This document shows, one piece after another, positions 8,570 to 15,777 of a stretch of 22,263 bases of DNA. The position numbers and the translations under genes are program-made. The number at the start of each line of letters is the position of its first letter. Position 1 is the first letter of the stretch. Below the pieces are notes generated by a model. It saw only the letters and a program-made list of their open reading frames with translations, searched no databases and had not been told where the DNA came from. The DNA is from Microbacterium sp. LWO12-1.2 (lineage in GTDB: Bacteria; Actinomycetota; Actinomycetes; Actinomycetales; Microbacteriaceae), in the NCBI RefSeq assembly GCF_040675875.1, contig NZ_JBEGII010000004.1, positions 1 through 22,263 on the forward strand, written 5' to 3'.

Positions 8570-9234
8570 TGTCGCTTCCGGAGCGCCTTGAACTGGTCAT
8601 CTTCGACTGCGACGGGGTTTTGGTCGACAGCGAGCGTCTGTCGGTCGAGATCGACCGAGAGGTGTTGTCGGATCTCGGCTGGGAGTTGACGATCGAGGAG
8701 ATCGTGCACCGGTTCGTCGGACGCTCGGCCGCGCACTTCCGCAGCGAGATCGAGGCCTATCTCGGGCGTGCGCTGCCGGATGATTGGGAAGCTCCCTATC
8801 AGCACCGTTACAGCGACGCCTTCGTGCGCGATCTCCAGGCGGTGCCTGGCGTTGTCACCGCTCTCGACACGATCAGCGCACCGACGTGCGTCGCGTCGAG
8901 CGGTGCGCACGAGAAGATCCGAAGGACTCTCGGGCTGACCGGTCTGCTGCCCCGTTTCGACGGCAGGATCTTCAGTGCCGCGGAGGTGGAGAACGGCAAG
9001 CCTGCTCCGGACTTGTTCCTGCGCGCGGCCTCGTGCATGGGTGTGCCGCCGTCGCGTTGCGTCGTCATCGAGGACAGTCGGTTCGGCGTCGAGGCCGCGC
9101 GAGCGGCAGGCATGCACGCCTTCGGATACGCGGGTGGTCTGACGCCGGCCGAATGGTTGGCCGGTGAGGGCACGACCGTTTTCGAGGACATGGCGGAGTT
9201 GCCTGCGCTCCTCGGGATGACCGTGGGCGGATAA
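8569..9234 (+). CDS. HAD-superfamily hydrolase (beta-phosphoglucomutase/phosphatase-like)
   Basis: A 221-residue HAD phosphatase. Motif I is FDCDGVLVDS (nucleophile D13, acid D15), motif II CVASSGAHEK, motif III with Lys in NGKPAPDLF, and motif IV VVIEDSRFGVEAARAAG. A helical cap follows motif I (about residues 20-85), placing it in the subfamily of beta-phosphoglucomutases and small sugar-phosphate phosphatases. The substrate is not predictable. It overlaps the dapF stop and ends 11 bp from the convergent methyltransferase gene. Confidence 0.92.
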   Translation: MSLPERLELVIFDCDGVLVDSERLSVEIDREVLSDLGWELTIEEIVHRFVGRSAAHFRSEIEAYLGRALPDDWEAPYQHRYSDAFVRDLQAVPGVVTALDTISAPTCVASSGAHEKIRRTLGLTGLLPRFDGRIFSAAEVENGKPAPDLFLRAASCMGVPPSRCVVIEDSRFGVEAARAAGMHAFGYAGGLTPAEWLAGEGTTVFEDMAELPALLGMTVGG

Positions 9235-9245
9235 GCCCTGTTCTG

Positions 9246-9892
9246 CTACTCCGCGAGCAGGATCGGCTCGGTCGGCGGTGTGCCGTGCTTGCGCACCTTC
9301 AGGACGCGATAGCCCTTGCCCGTCGCGGTGCGGAACACGCTGTAGCCGGGCTGGAAGGTCGCGCCGATCCACCGCTGGAGCGAGTCTGCGCCGAGGTTGC
9401 GCTGCACGACGAGCCAGGCATCGCTTCTCTCATCGAGTCGCGGGATCCATCGCTCGAGGAGTCCGTGCAGTTCATCCTTGCCCACGCGGATCGGAGGGTT
9501 CGAGCGGATCGTGCGGAAAGTCACGCCCTCGGGAACATCGTCGGGCAGCGCGGCGTTGATGTTGGTGAGTCCCAGCGCCTTGGCGTTGCGACGCACGAGA
9601 TCCGAGAGCCCGCTCGTTCACGTCGACCGCCCACACGGTCGCGTGCGGGGCGGCGAGAGCCATCGACAAGCTGATGGGCCCCCACCCGCTGCCGAGGTCG
9701 AGGAGATCGCCTCCCGGCGGGACCGGAGGCATATTGGCGAAGAGCACTGCGGTGCCGGCATCCAGTCGATCCGGGCTGAAAACGCCACCTGCGGTGGTGA
9801 CATCCAGCTCTCGGCCTGCGAGCGTCACCACGGATTGCACGCAGGTTCGCGGGGCTTGCCGGGGCCGCAGTGAAGTAGTGATCGGACCCCAT
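9246..9892 (-). CDS. RsmC-like class I SAM-dependent methyltransferase, two frameshifts
   Basis: Pieced together on the minus strand, this encodes a protein of about 214 residues. It begins MGSDHYFTAAPASPANLR, has the SAM-binding motif LLDLGSGWGPISL and AVDVNERAL, and carries the N6/N2-base methyltransferase catalytic motif SNPPIRVGK, as in RsmC/RsmJ-type 16S rRNA guanine methyltransferases. The frame changes twice: an extra C on the plus strand at 9828-9829 and another at 9602-9603. Removing both gives one continuous protein. The start ATG at 9892 lies 6 nt from TACGCT (minus strand). The target nucleotide is not provable here. Confidence 0.82.
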
Positions 9893-9898
9893 ACGGTG

Positions 9899-9904
9899 AG
9901 CGTA
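9899..9904 (-). promoter_or_regulatory. Candidate -10 of the methyltransferase gene (leaderless-type)
   Basis: Minus-strand TACGCT sits exactly 6 nt before the ATG at 9892, in the 67-bp divergent gap shared with hflX. Confidence 0.45.
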
Positions 9905-9959
9905 CCGGACACCGAGGGCTAAGGTTAAGGCTCGAATCAAAGCTAGAGATTAGGAACTG

Positions 9960-11467
9960 ATGACGCAGACCTCGACACCCTCCACCGGAGACGAGGCGCT
10001 GGACCGCGTACTCGCGAACGCCGAGAAGCACTCGGAGGTCCGCGTGTTCGGAGCGGCGCAGGCGCTGCAGGATGAATCGACGGCCGCGCACGCGGCAAGC
10101 GACGGCGCGCAGTGGGATCTTGAGGATCGCCATGCGCTGCGGCGTGTCGGCGGCCTCTCCACAGAGCTCCAGGACGTCACCGAGGTCGAGTATCGCCAGC
10201 TGCGCCTCGAGAACGTGGTGCTCGTGGGCGTGTATCCCCAGGGCGCTCAGGGCGGACGCCGAGAACTCGCTGCGTGAACTCGCCGCCCTTGCCGAGACCG
10301 CCGGTGCCGTCGTTCTCGACGGAGTGCTGCAGCGGCGACCGCACCCGGATGCGGCGACGTATATCGGCCGTGGCAAGGCGCAGGAGTTGAAGGACATCGT
10401 CGCGGCCACCGGTGCCGACACGGTCATCGCCGACACCGAACTCGCCCCCAGCCAGCGCCGAGCGCTGGAAGACGTCGTCAAGGTCAAGGTCATCGACCGC
10501 ACCACCGTGATCCTGGATATCTTCAGCCAGCACGCGAAGAGCCGCGAGGGCAAGGCGCAGGTCGAACTCGCCCAGCTCGAGTACCTGCTGCCGCGACTGC
10601 GCGGGTGGGGTGACTCCATGAGCCGGCCAGGCCGGTGGCCAGGTCGGCGCCGGTGGGGCGGGTATGGGCTCGCGCGGACCGGGTGAGACGAAGATCGAAC
10701 TCGACCGCCGCCGCATCCGCACCAAGATGGCTCTGCTGCGTCGCCAGATCCGCGATTTCGGCCCTGCCCGCGAGGCGAAGCGCGCGGAGCGCAAGCGCAA
10801 CACGATCCCATCGGTCGCGATCACCGGCTACACGAACGCCGGCAAGTCGAGTCTGCTCAACGCGCTGACCAGCGCCGGGGTGCTCGTCGAGAACGCTCTG
10901 TTCGCGACGCTCGATGCGACCGTGCGCCGCACCGAGACAGCCGACGGACGTGTCTACACGTTCACGGACACCGTCGGGTTCGTCCGCAATCTGCCGCATC
11001 AGCTGGTCGAGGCGTTCCGGTCGACCCTCGAAGAGGTCGGCGATGCCGACGTCGTGCTGCACGTCGTCGACGGCTCGCACCCCGACCCCGCAGGTCAGCT
11101 GCAGACCGTGCGCGACGTGATGGGTGACATCGGCGCGCGCGACATCCCCGAGATCGTCGTCGTCAACAAGGCCGATCTTCTCAGCGAAGACGATCGTCTG
11201 GTGCTGCGCGGCCTCGAGCCGAATGCGCACTTCGTCTCCTCCCGGTCCGGAGAGGGCATCGAGGAGCTGCGCGCCGCCGTCGAGGAGGCACTGCCCAAGC
11301 CGGCCGTCGAGGTCCGTGCCGTCGTGCCGTACGACCGTGGAGACCTCGTCGCAGCCATCCACGAGACCGGGATGCTGTTGTCGGCGGAGCACGGCGAGCA
11401 CGGCACTGTCGTGCACGCGCACGTCTCAGAGCGGCTGGCCGCTGAGCTCGCTCCCTTCACCCGCTGA
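9960..11467 (+). CDS. hflX: GTPase HflX, two frameshifts
   Basis: Ribosome-associated GTPase that splits stalled 70S ribosomes under stress. The N-terminal HflX domain contains RPHPDAATYIGRGKAQEL and DTELAPSQRRALED. The linker is QLEYLLPRL to GGAGMGSRGPGETKIELDRR. The GTPase domain has G1 GYTNAGKS (10,826-10,849), the switch TLDATVRR, G3 DTVGF and G4 NKAD. Two single-base insertions break the frame: an extra G in GGG at 10,250-10,252 and an extra C at 10,626-10,628. Removing them yields about 501 residues, a normal length. The ATG at 9960 is in the divergent gap with the methyltransferase gene. Convergent with the SIMPL gene downstream. Confidence 0.93.
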
Positions 11468-11490
11468 ATCCACGGGTACGCAGCGGCGGC

Positions 11491-12152
11491 TCAGCGGGCG
11501 ATGAAACGCGCTTCGACGGTTGCCGAGACGATGATCTCTTCCGGCTCGTATTCCATCGACGCGCCGGAGTCGGCCGCCGCAAAGGCGGCGCCGCGCATCT
11601 TCATCGCCGGGGAGCAGCGGCCTCGGCGCGGGCCATCAGGCCGACATCGGCGATCTCGAGCGGCGTGACCTCCGTCAGTCCGAGAGCGCCGGCGTAGGCC
11701 TGCGCGCGAGCGACAGCGACGCCGACAGCCTCGGCGGCGACCTCTCGCTCGACACGGCCGCGTGTCTCCGGGGTCAGTTGCCAGTCGACCCAGCCGATCT
11801 CCACGCCGTCCCACGCCGAGACCTCGGAGACCCAGATGGACAGCTCGGATGCCTCGGCGAACGTGGCCGTGAGTGAAATGCTCCCGTAGAAGACGGGGGC
11901 GAGGCGTTTGCCGTCGCTGTTCCACGGCCGTTCGGCGCGGACCGCAAGGCTCTTGCTCGTCCACTCCACCACGCTGTTCGCATTCTTGCGGTCGACGATG
12001 CTTGTGCGCACGGGTTCTGCGAGCCTCATCACGAGGTCGACGACGGGCGCGCGCTGCGCACCCTCGGCACGTACAGTGACGTGGATCGTGGCGCGTTCCG
12101 GCGCGATGCGCGCCTCGTTCTCGCCGCGGACGGTGATGGTGACGTCGGTCAT
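11491..12152 (-). CDS. SIMPL (DUF541) domain protein, one frameshift
   Basis: The product begins MTDVTITVRGENEARIAPER and continues with GKRLAPVFYGSISLTATF and an Ala-rich helix ARAQAYAGALGLTEVTPLEI. This pattern of a beta-rich N-terminus and oscillating repeats is typical of SIMPL/DUF541 proteins, here without a signal peptide and so probably cytoplasmic. The function of the family is poorly defined. At about 11,608-11,612 the frame breaks in a GGGG run (plus strand); one added base joins the C-terminus, ending EEIIVSATVEARFIAR, giving about 220 residues. Minus-strand TAGAGT lies 6 nt before the ATG. Convergent with hflX, 23 bp apart. Confidence 0.78.
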
Positions 12153-12158
12153 GCTGCG

Positions 12159-12164
12159 ACTCTA
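12159..12164 (-). promoter_or_regulatory. Candidate -10 of the SIMPL gene (leaderless-type)
   Basis: Minus-strand TAGAGT is spaced exactly 6 nt from the ATG at 12152, with no Shine-Dalgarno sequence. Confidence 0.45.
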
Positions 12165-12213
12165 CGCGACTGCTCCACGCCCGCGCGGAATAGCGTGGGG
12201 CGCGCTTTCGTTG

Positions 12214-12247
12214 TAGTCTGTGATGCTCCGGTGCATCGCATCCGGAG
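12214..12247 (+). promoter_or_regulatory. Candidate ssrA promoter region with inverted repeat
   Basis: TAGTCT (12,214-12,219) is a TANNNT -10 candidate. Just after it, CTCCGG (12,226-12,231) and CCGGAG (12,242-12,247) form a 6-bp inverted repeat around a 10-nt loop. The mature tmRNA 5' end is about 75 nt downstream, consistent with a precursor trimmed by RNase P. An alternative -35-like TTGAAA is at 12,248. Which promoter is used is uncertain. Confidence 0.3.
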
Positions 12248-12294
12248 TTGAAAAATACACAGTGTGACAGCGGTCCCTTCGCAAGAAGGAACAC

Positions 12295-12662
12295 GGGGCT
12301 GATCGGTTTCGACAGCGCCTGTGAATCCACGAGAAGCGGGCCGAGGATGCAGGGTTATCTCGTGAACGCTCCCTGCAAAACTATAAGTGCCGAAACCAAG
12401 CGCACTGACTTCGCCCTCGCTGCATAAGCGAGCCCGATAGTCCGTCAGGCCGTATGTGATTCCGATACGGATCCTGGCGTCATCTAGGAATCTTGCTGTA
12501 TGACGGCGTCTGGACGTCATACGGGACTCTTCCCAGGCTGGGCTTGTCGACTTAGGTGTCTGTGACAAAGGTCGGAGCCGAGTAGAACGTCTGCACAGAC
12601 TGCGCCCGGAGAATGCGTGGAGACTCAGCGTTGGACGGGGGTTCGATTCCCCCAGCTCCACC
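12295..12662 (+). ncRNA. ssrA: Transfer-messenger RNA (tmRNA, ssrA)
   Basis: tmRNA rescues stalled ribosomes and tags the nascent chain for proteolysis. The 5' GGGGCTG (12,295-12,301) pairs with CAGCTCC (12,653-12,659) as the acceptor stem, and the TTCGATT T-loop is at 12,642-12,648. The tag frame starts with GCC at 12,389, directly after ATAAGT, and ends with TAA at 12,425-12,427, encoding AETKRTDFALAA. This tag is very close to that known from Micrococcus (AESKRTDFALAA). The 3' end reads A-C-C-G, so the terminal A of CCA must be added after transcription. The 3' portion is the left attachment site of the integrated element that follows. Confidence 0.96.
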
Positions 12663-12674
12663 GAACCGCTGTCA
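12641..12674 (+). other. attL: left attachment site within the ssrA 3' end
   Basis: The sequence GTTCGATTC-C5-AGCTCCAC recurs at 17,698-17,720 with one extra C. The stretch AGCTCCACCGAACCGCTGTCA (12,654-12,674) recurs at 18,115-18,135 with one mismatch. Use of the tmRNA 3' end as an integration target is a well-known tyrosine-integrase habit, and integration left ssrA complete. Confidence 0.8.
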
Positions 12675-12682
12675 CTGGATGA

Positions 12683-12724
12683 AGGCCCGACTCCCTAGAG
12701 ATCACTATGGAGTCGGGCCTTTTT
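12683..12724 (+). terminator. Rho-independent terminator after ssrA
   Basis: AGGCCCGACTCC (12,683-12,694) and GGAGTCGGGCCT (12,709-12,720) form a perfect 12-bp stem with a 14-nt loop, followed by a T run. It lies inside the inserted element, so the element appears to have brought its own terminator. The probable original one is at 18,144. Confidence 0.88.
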
Positions 12725-12836
12725 CTGCGCCCGGTGAAGGCTCCGATCCACCCGGTGCCACAACGGGTGCCACAATCAGCCCGCCGAGGAGGGCGCCGAT
12801 AGCGTCTGCTGCTTCGCGCTGAAGCCGTGGCATCAC
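12705..12836 (-). pseudogene. C-terminal remnant of a tyrosine (phage) integrase
   Basis: The minus-strand frame ending at 12,705 reads KVMPRLQREAADAIGALLGG and then LIVAPVVAPGGSEP. This resembles the stretch just after the catalytic Tyr in actinobacterial phage integrases (normally YSHVMPxxQ.EAAD). Immediately upstream the frame stops resembling an integrase, and neither the Tyr nor any RHR catalytic residue can be found. The location beside attL, pointing at it, is where such an integrase gene belongs. The call is by resemblance over about 40 codons, so it is moderate. If right, the element cannot excise itself. Confidence 0.5.
12754..12776 (+). repeat. Tandem 11-bp direct repeats, candidate integrase arm-type sites (left end)
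   Basis: GGTGCCACAAC (12,754-12,764) and GGTGCCACAAT (12,766-12,776) are repeated with a 12-bp period. An 18-bp segment of this (12,758-12,775) is identical to 17,562-17,579 at the other end of the element. Paired short direct repeats at about 100 bp on both sides of the crossover site are what integrase arm-binding sites look like. The repeats also lie within the integrase remnant reading frame. Confidence 0.5.
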
Positions 12837-13194
12837 TTTGTCGGGCACCCGGCATATGCGCCGCACCCCGACTCGATAGCTGCCGGCGTATAGCAACCCG
12901 AAGTTGGGTCGCCGGGGCGAATTGCCTGTCAGAGGTCGCAGGCGCGCTGAAGCCTCTGACAGCGAGGTTGTCGATAAGGTAAACAAGTCAGCATTCGCTT
13001 AGCGCGCGATTCGCGGGTCAACGGACGAGATGTCCTAGACGCGACGGATTCTCATGCCAGGTGCAGGGGATGAAGACGCGGATCCAACGCTTTCGAAGTT
13101 GGCCGATGCACGGCGTTCCTAACGGGCTCCCGATGGACAGCGGGTTGGAGTGCACTTCGTGAGTGGGCGGTACGCTCACTCACGAAGGCATCCG
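12837..13194. other. Gene-free stretch between integrase remnant and TIR gene
   Basis: No protein-like reading frame is recognisable. It holds a perfect 10-bp inverted repeat, CTGTCAGAGG (12,926-12,935) and CCTCTGACAG (12,953-12,962), with a 17-nt spacer and no T run, which could be an operator or RNA hairpin. It also holds the hairpin downstream of the TIR gene (13,155-13,187). The missing body of the integrase gene should have occupied this place. Confidence 0.5.
13155..13187 (-). terminator. Hairpin downstream of the TIR gene
   Basis: CTTCGTGAGTG (13,155-13,165) and CACTCACGAAG (13,177-13,187) form a perfect 11-bp stem with an 11-nt loop, starting 8 nt past the TIR stop codon (minus strand). 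No T run follows in either direction, so it would be a non-canonical terminator or a 3' stabilising hairpin. Confidence 0.5.
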
Positions 13195-14020
13195 CTATCC
13201 CGTCACAATCGATATTGCGGACTCAAGTGGTTCGCGAACAACACGGTTCACTCGCAACCCGTTGGCGCGTAGCTCGGCCGCGAAGTCGCGGAGTTTGGAA
13301 CGTGCCTGCGTGGGTGACCCGTGATGCTGAACGCGAAGCGCTTGCGGTGAGGATCTACCAAACGGAGCGTCGTTTCGGACTGCTTCACTTTCCATCCTTG
13401 AGCCTGAGCGCTTCGGGCGACCGACTGTAGCTCCCAGTGCAACCGTTCGACATGATCCGCTAGGGAGTGCGTCACGGGATTAGGCCGTGCGGGCGCAGCG
13501 ATCGGCTGGCGCGGAGGAGTTGGAATCGTGCCAGATCGCACCGGCATGCGCTTCCGTGGCCCCACCTCTACAATGTGCTCGGTGATGTCAAGCGCAGCTC
13601 GTGTGAGCGCGGCCTTGAGGTTGCGGGAGCCGTCGAGGAAGTACGGTGCGTGTGTGATTCCGTTCATATCGGTCGGGAGCTTGATGCCGTTCGCGGAGTG
13701 GTCTGCCACAAGGAGCGCCCTGTCGCGTCCGAGGGCTCCGATGAACAGCCCGAGCTCAAGCATCACGTTGTCACGCGGCGCCATTCGTTCTTGATTCGCT
13801 AGAGCGTCGTCTTGCGTGGCAACAAGTACCGCGAAGTCCGCAGCCTCTGCAGCGTTTATCAGGCTATCGAGGAACCCTTTCGTGAGGCCAAACGTGCCCT
13901 GATCCCAAACGACCGGATCACACTTCGCGTAGCCTGCAGAAGCACCTGAAGGGTATCGGCCACGAACTTCGCCTCTGAGGAGGCGCCGATGAAGACGCGG
14001 GGGAGCGGTTCGTTCGTCAT
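13195..14020 (-). CDS. TIR-domain protein, CAP12/Pycsar-effector type, two frameshifts
   Basis: The joined product is about 275 residues. The N-terminal domain has PRVFIGASSEAKFVADTL, then VVWDQGTFGLTKGFLDSL, AADFAVLVATQDD and RDNVMLELGLFIGALGR, the pattern of the TIR-like nucleotide-binding domain of CAP12/Pycsar effectors. The Glu in NVMLELG (about residue 90) is the candidate NADase catalytic residue. A Pro-rich linker (residues ~140-165) leads to an unrecognised alpha/beta C-terminal domain of ~100 residues. Frames break at 13,935-13,940 (one base missing) and in CCC at 13,318-13,320 (CCCC expected). TAGCGT lies 6 nt before the ATG. In this family TIR activity depletes NAD and kills or arrests infected cells. 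As prophage cargo it suggests defence against other phages. No cyclase gene is adjacent. Confidence 0.78.
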
Positions 14021-14026
14021 CCCAGA

Positions 14027-14068
14027 ACGCTAGCGCAGCAGGTTGGGGTCTGACCGAATCGCTAGGCT
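14027..14068. promoter_or_regulatory. Divergent promoter pair for the TIR gene and the 14,075 gene
   Basis: Minus-strand TAGCGT (14,027-14,032) is 6 nt from the TIR ATG, and plus-strand TAGGCT (14,063-14,068) is 6 nt from the GTG at 14,075. Both spacings place the transcript start at the start codon. The two -10 elements face apart within a 54-bp gap, so the two genes may share control. Confidence 0.5.
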
Positions 14069-14074
14069 TCAGGA

Positions 14075-14593
14075 GTGGAGTTTTGGGAGTGGTTCATCGA
14101 GAAGTTCGACGCAGACCCGGCCGGGTGGATCGGGCTACTCATTCTGATCGCTGGTCTGATCGCGGCGTCGTTCTGGGGCAAGCGCATCGTGCGTTGGGCG
14201 CGATCGATCCCGAAGCAGATCGACGGGTGGCTGCGCAGGAAGTATGCGACCTCTCCGCCTCCTGTGGGCTCGACGATCTCTGTTGCCTTTTCCAAGTCGA
14301 TGAGCAATCCCAGCCATTTCACTGCCGCTTACGGCAGCACCTTGCTTGGCGGACTGACTGAGTGGGAAGTCACCAACCTTGGGCCTAGCGCTGTCGAGCA
14401 CCTTCGTGTCGAGTTTGTTGCGCCGACCATTCAGGCGGAGACGCTTCCTTACTGGAATACCCTCGATGTCGGCGGCACGGGAGCGTTCGTCGCCTTCGTT
14501 CCGTTCGACTCGTCTACTGCGACTCGGCTGCGATGGGAGCAGGGCGGACACGGCTTCGAACGCGAGATTTCCCTGCTCTTTGAGCGCCGCTAA
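14075..14593 (+). CDS. Hypothetical single-span membrane protein
   Basis: A 172-residue protein I cannot assign to a family. A short acidic/aromatic N-terminus (MEFWEWFIEKFDADP) precedes one hydrophobic segment at about residues 17-32, followed by the basic stretch KRIVRWARSIPKQ, so the soluble ~130-residue C-terminal part should face the cytoplasm. That part is beta-rich (TEWEVTNLGPSAVEHLRVEF) and resembles an immunoglobulin-like or jelly-roll sandwich by pattern only. The start is GTG at 14,075: AGGA abuts it too closely to act as a ribosome-binding site, but TAGGCT at 6 nt supports a leaderless message. Divergent from the TIR gene inside the prophage remnant. Confidence 0.6.
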   Translation: MEFWEWFIEKFDADPAGWIGLLILIAGLIAASFWGKRIVRWARSIPKQIDGWLRRKYATSPPPVGSTISVAFSKSMSNPSHFTAAYGSTLLGGLTEWEVTNLGPSAVEHLRVEFVAPTIQAETLPYWNTLDVGGTGAFVAFVPFDSSTATRLRWEQGGHGFEREISLLFERR

Positions 14594-14600
14594 CTAGAGG

Positions 14601-15425
14601 TCAGCAGCCACCTCGCATCATGTTGAGACGGTTCTCAGTGGTTGCGACAACTTCTCGCGTTAGCTCTTCAAACTTGAGCCGCCGCCGACGCTCGACGATT
14701 CGGCCTTTGAGCCACCGATGAGGAGCACCCGTGATGGTCTCTAGGTTGATCACGTGAGCCTTGGCGGACAGTTCGTGCCATGCTTCGAGGAACGCATCGC
14801 GGTATTCATCTAGGAGACGCCGCGCGTGGAGGTAGGACGTTACGTCGTCCTTGAACGCCCAGTCTTGCTCGACCTGCGTTGCAACGGGTTCGAGTGTTTC
14901 AGGGGCGCCGCCCTCCCACCACGACGGTATGTGAGTGACTCCGGCACGCGCCATGTCGTTGATGCGAGCGTAGAGAGTCGAAGCTGTCAGGAAGCTATCG
15001 CCACTCTCGTAGCTCTCCGATCGAGCGGAGATGCTGTCGGCCAGTACCTGAAGGCGCTCGTAAGTTCCCACGGCGTCTGTTAACCAATTGAACCCGAATA
15101 CGTTTCGGGAAGGCCGATCCGGAGAGACGGAGCCAGCAAGAAGCCGCAGGCGCTCCAGGTTGCCGCCAGCGGGTAGCAGTGACTCTGGACCATGTCCGGA
15201 GTAGATAAGGGATGCCTGAAGCAGAAGAACCCCGTTAGACACGGCTCGGTCCTGCTGTTGGGCTACAGCCTCGCCCCGCGCGTGGGCACTCACGCGTTGC
15301 TCGGCCCAGATGAGTATCAGACCAACACCCAGAGCAGTCAGCGCCCCGACGATGAGGTCCGGTCCGAATGTCGAGAAGTTCCAGATACCTGCAGAATCCG
15401 GAGCCGCGGAGTCGCTGAGTTCCAT
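14601..15425 (-). CDS. Hypothetical membrane-anchored protein
   Basis: A 274-residue protein of unknown family. With ATG at 15,425 the N-terminus is about 20 residues, then one hydrophobic helix PDLIVGALTALGVGLILIWA (residues ~21-40), then a soluble alpha-helical region rich in Arg, Glu and Ala to the end, with many charged heptad-like stretches near the C-terminus (GRIVERRRRLKFEELTREVV). An upstream in-frame start at 15,509 would add residues with no clear signal. It runs convergent to the gene at 14,075, separated by 7 bp. Membrane anchoring and helical body fit a lysogenic-conversion or exclusion protein, but this is a guess. Confidence 0.6.
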   Translation of the reverse strand: MELSDSAAPDSAGIWNFSTFGPDLIVGALTALGVGLILIWAEQRVSAHARGEAVAQQQDRAVSNGVLLLQASLIYSGHGPESLLPAGGNLERLRLLAGSVSPDRPSRNVFGFNWLTDAVGTYERLQVLADSISARSESYESGDSFLTASTLYARINDMARAGVTHIPSWWEGGAPETLEPVATQVEQDWAFKDDVTSYLHARRLLDEYRDAFLEAWHELSAKAHVINLETITGAPHRWLKGRIVERRRRLKFEELTREVVATTENRLNMMRGGC

Positions 15426-15540
15426 GGTGATGAGTGAAGACCACATGGAAGAACACAACCACACGTTGCACCGTATGAAAGCGACACTCGACGTCGAGGT
15501 GCCAGGCATGGGTACACCGATGGGATCACCCGATGCTCAG

Positions 15541-15616
15541 GGGTGGGGGGAACCCCCTTCGCCCCTCGCACCGCGGCCCGCCGGGGAATCGACTTTTCTC
15601 CCCCCACGAAAAAACG
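15541..15616 (+). other. Candidate phage cos region
   Basis: A striking base-skewed stretch: G6-AA-C5 at 15,545-15,557, then GCCGGGGAATCG, then TTTTCTCCCCCCACG and A6-CGGGG. It directly precedes the ribosome-binding site of the terminase small-subunit start. In lambda-like actinophages with cohesive ends the cos site lies exactly there, with G/C-tract flanks like these. No overhang can be proven from sequence alone. Confidence 0.4.
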
Positions 15617-15632
15617 GGGTCGAAGGAGGCTC

Positions 15633-15777
15633 ATGACTATTTCTGAGGAGGTCGGTGCCGAGCTGGATCGGCTCGGTGTTGACGGATGGCGGCGTGCAGT
15701 TGCGCTACGGCTCGCCGAGACGGTCGACGAGAGCGGCACTGCTTCAGCCGCCGGATTGCTGCGAGTCCTAATGGGTG
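15633..15777 (+). pseudogene. Phage terminase small subunit, N-terminal fragment
   Basis: From ATG 15,633 (AAGGAGG at 15,623) the product reads MTISEEVGAELDRLGVDGWR, then RAVALRLAETVDESGTASAA and GLLRVLM. This is the N-terminal pattern of small terminase subunits in actinophages, which recognise cos/pac DNA for packaging. After about residue 48 the frame turns into shadow sequence and the neighbouring frame becomes tape-measure protein, so the gene is cut at about 15,775. The call relies on the pattern and on its place after a cos-like stretch. Confidence 0.5.

Noticed and set aside
12625..12855. Minus-strand ORF reading WSWGNRTPVQR over the tmRNA end
   Set aside because: Same artefact: antisense of the tmRNA T-arm and acceptor, overlapping the terminator.
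13215..13802. Plus-strand ORFs opposite the TIR gene
   Set aside because: They mirror the TIR coding strand and have no recognisable domain, whereas the minus strand shows consistent TIR motifs.
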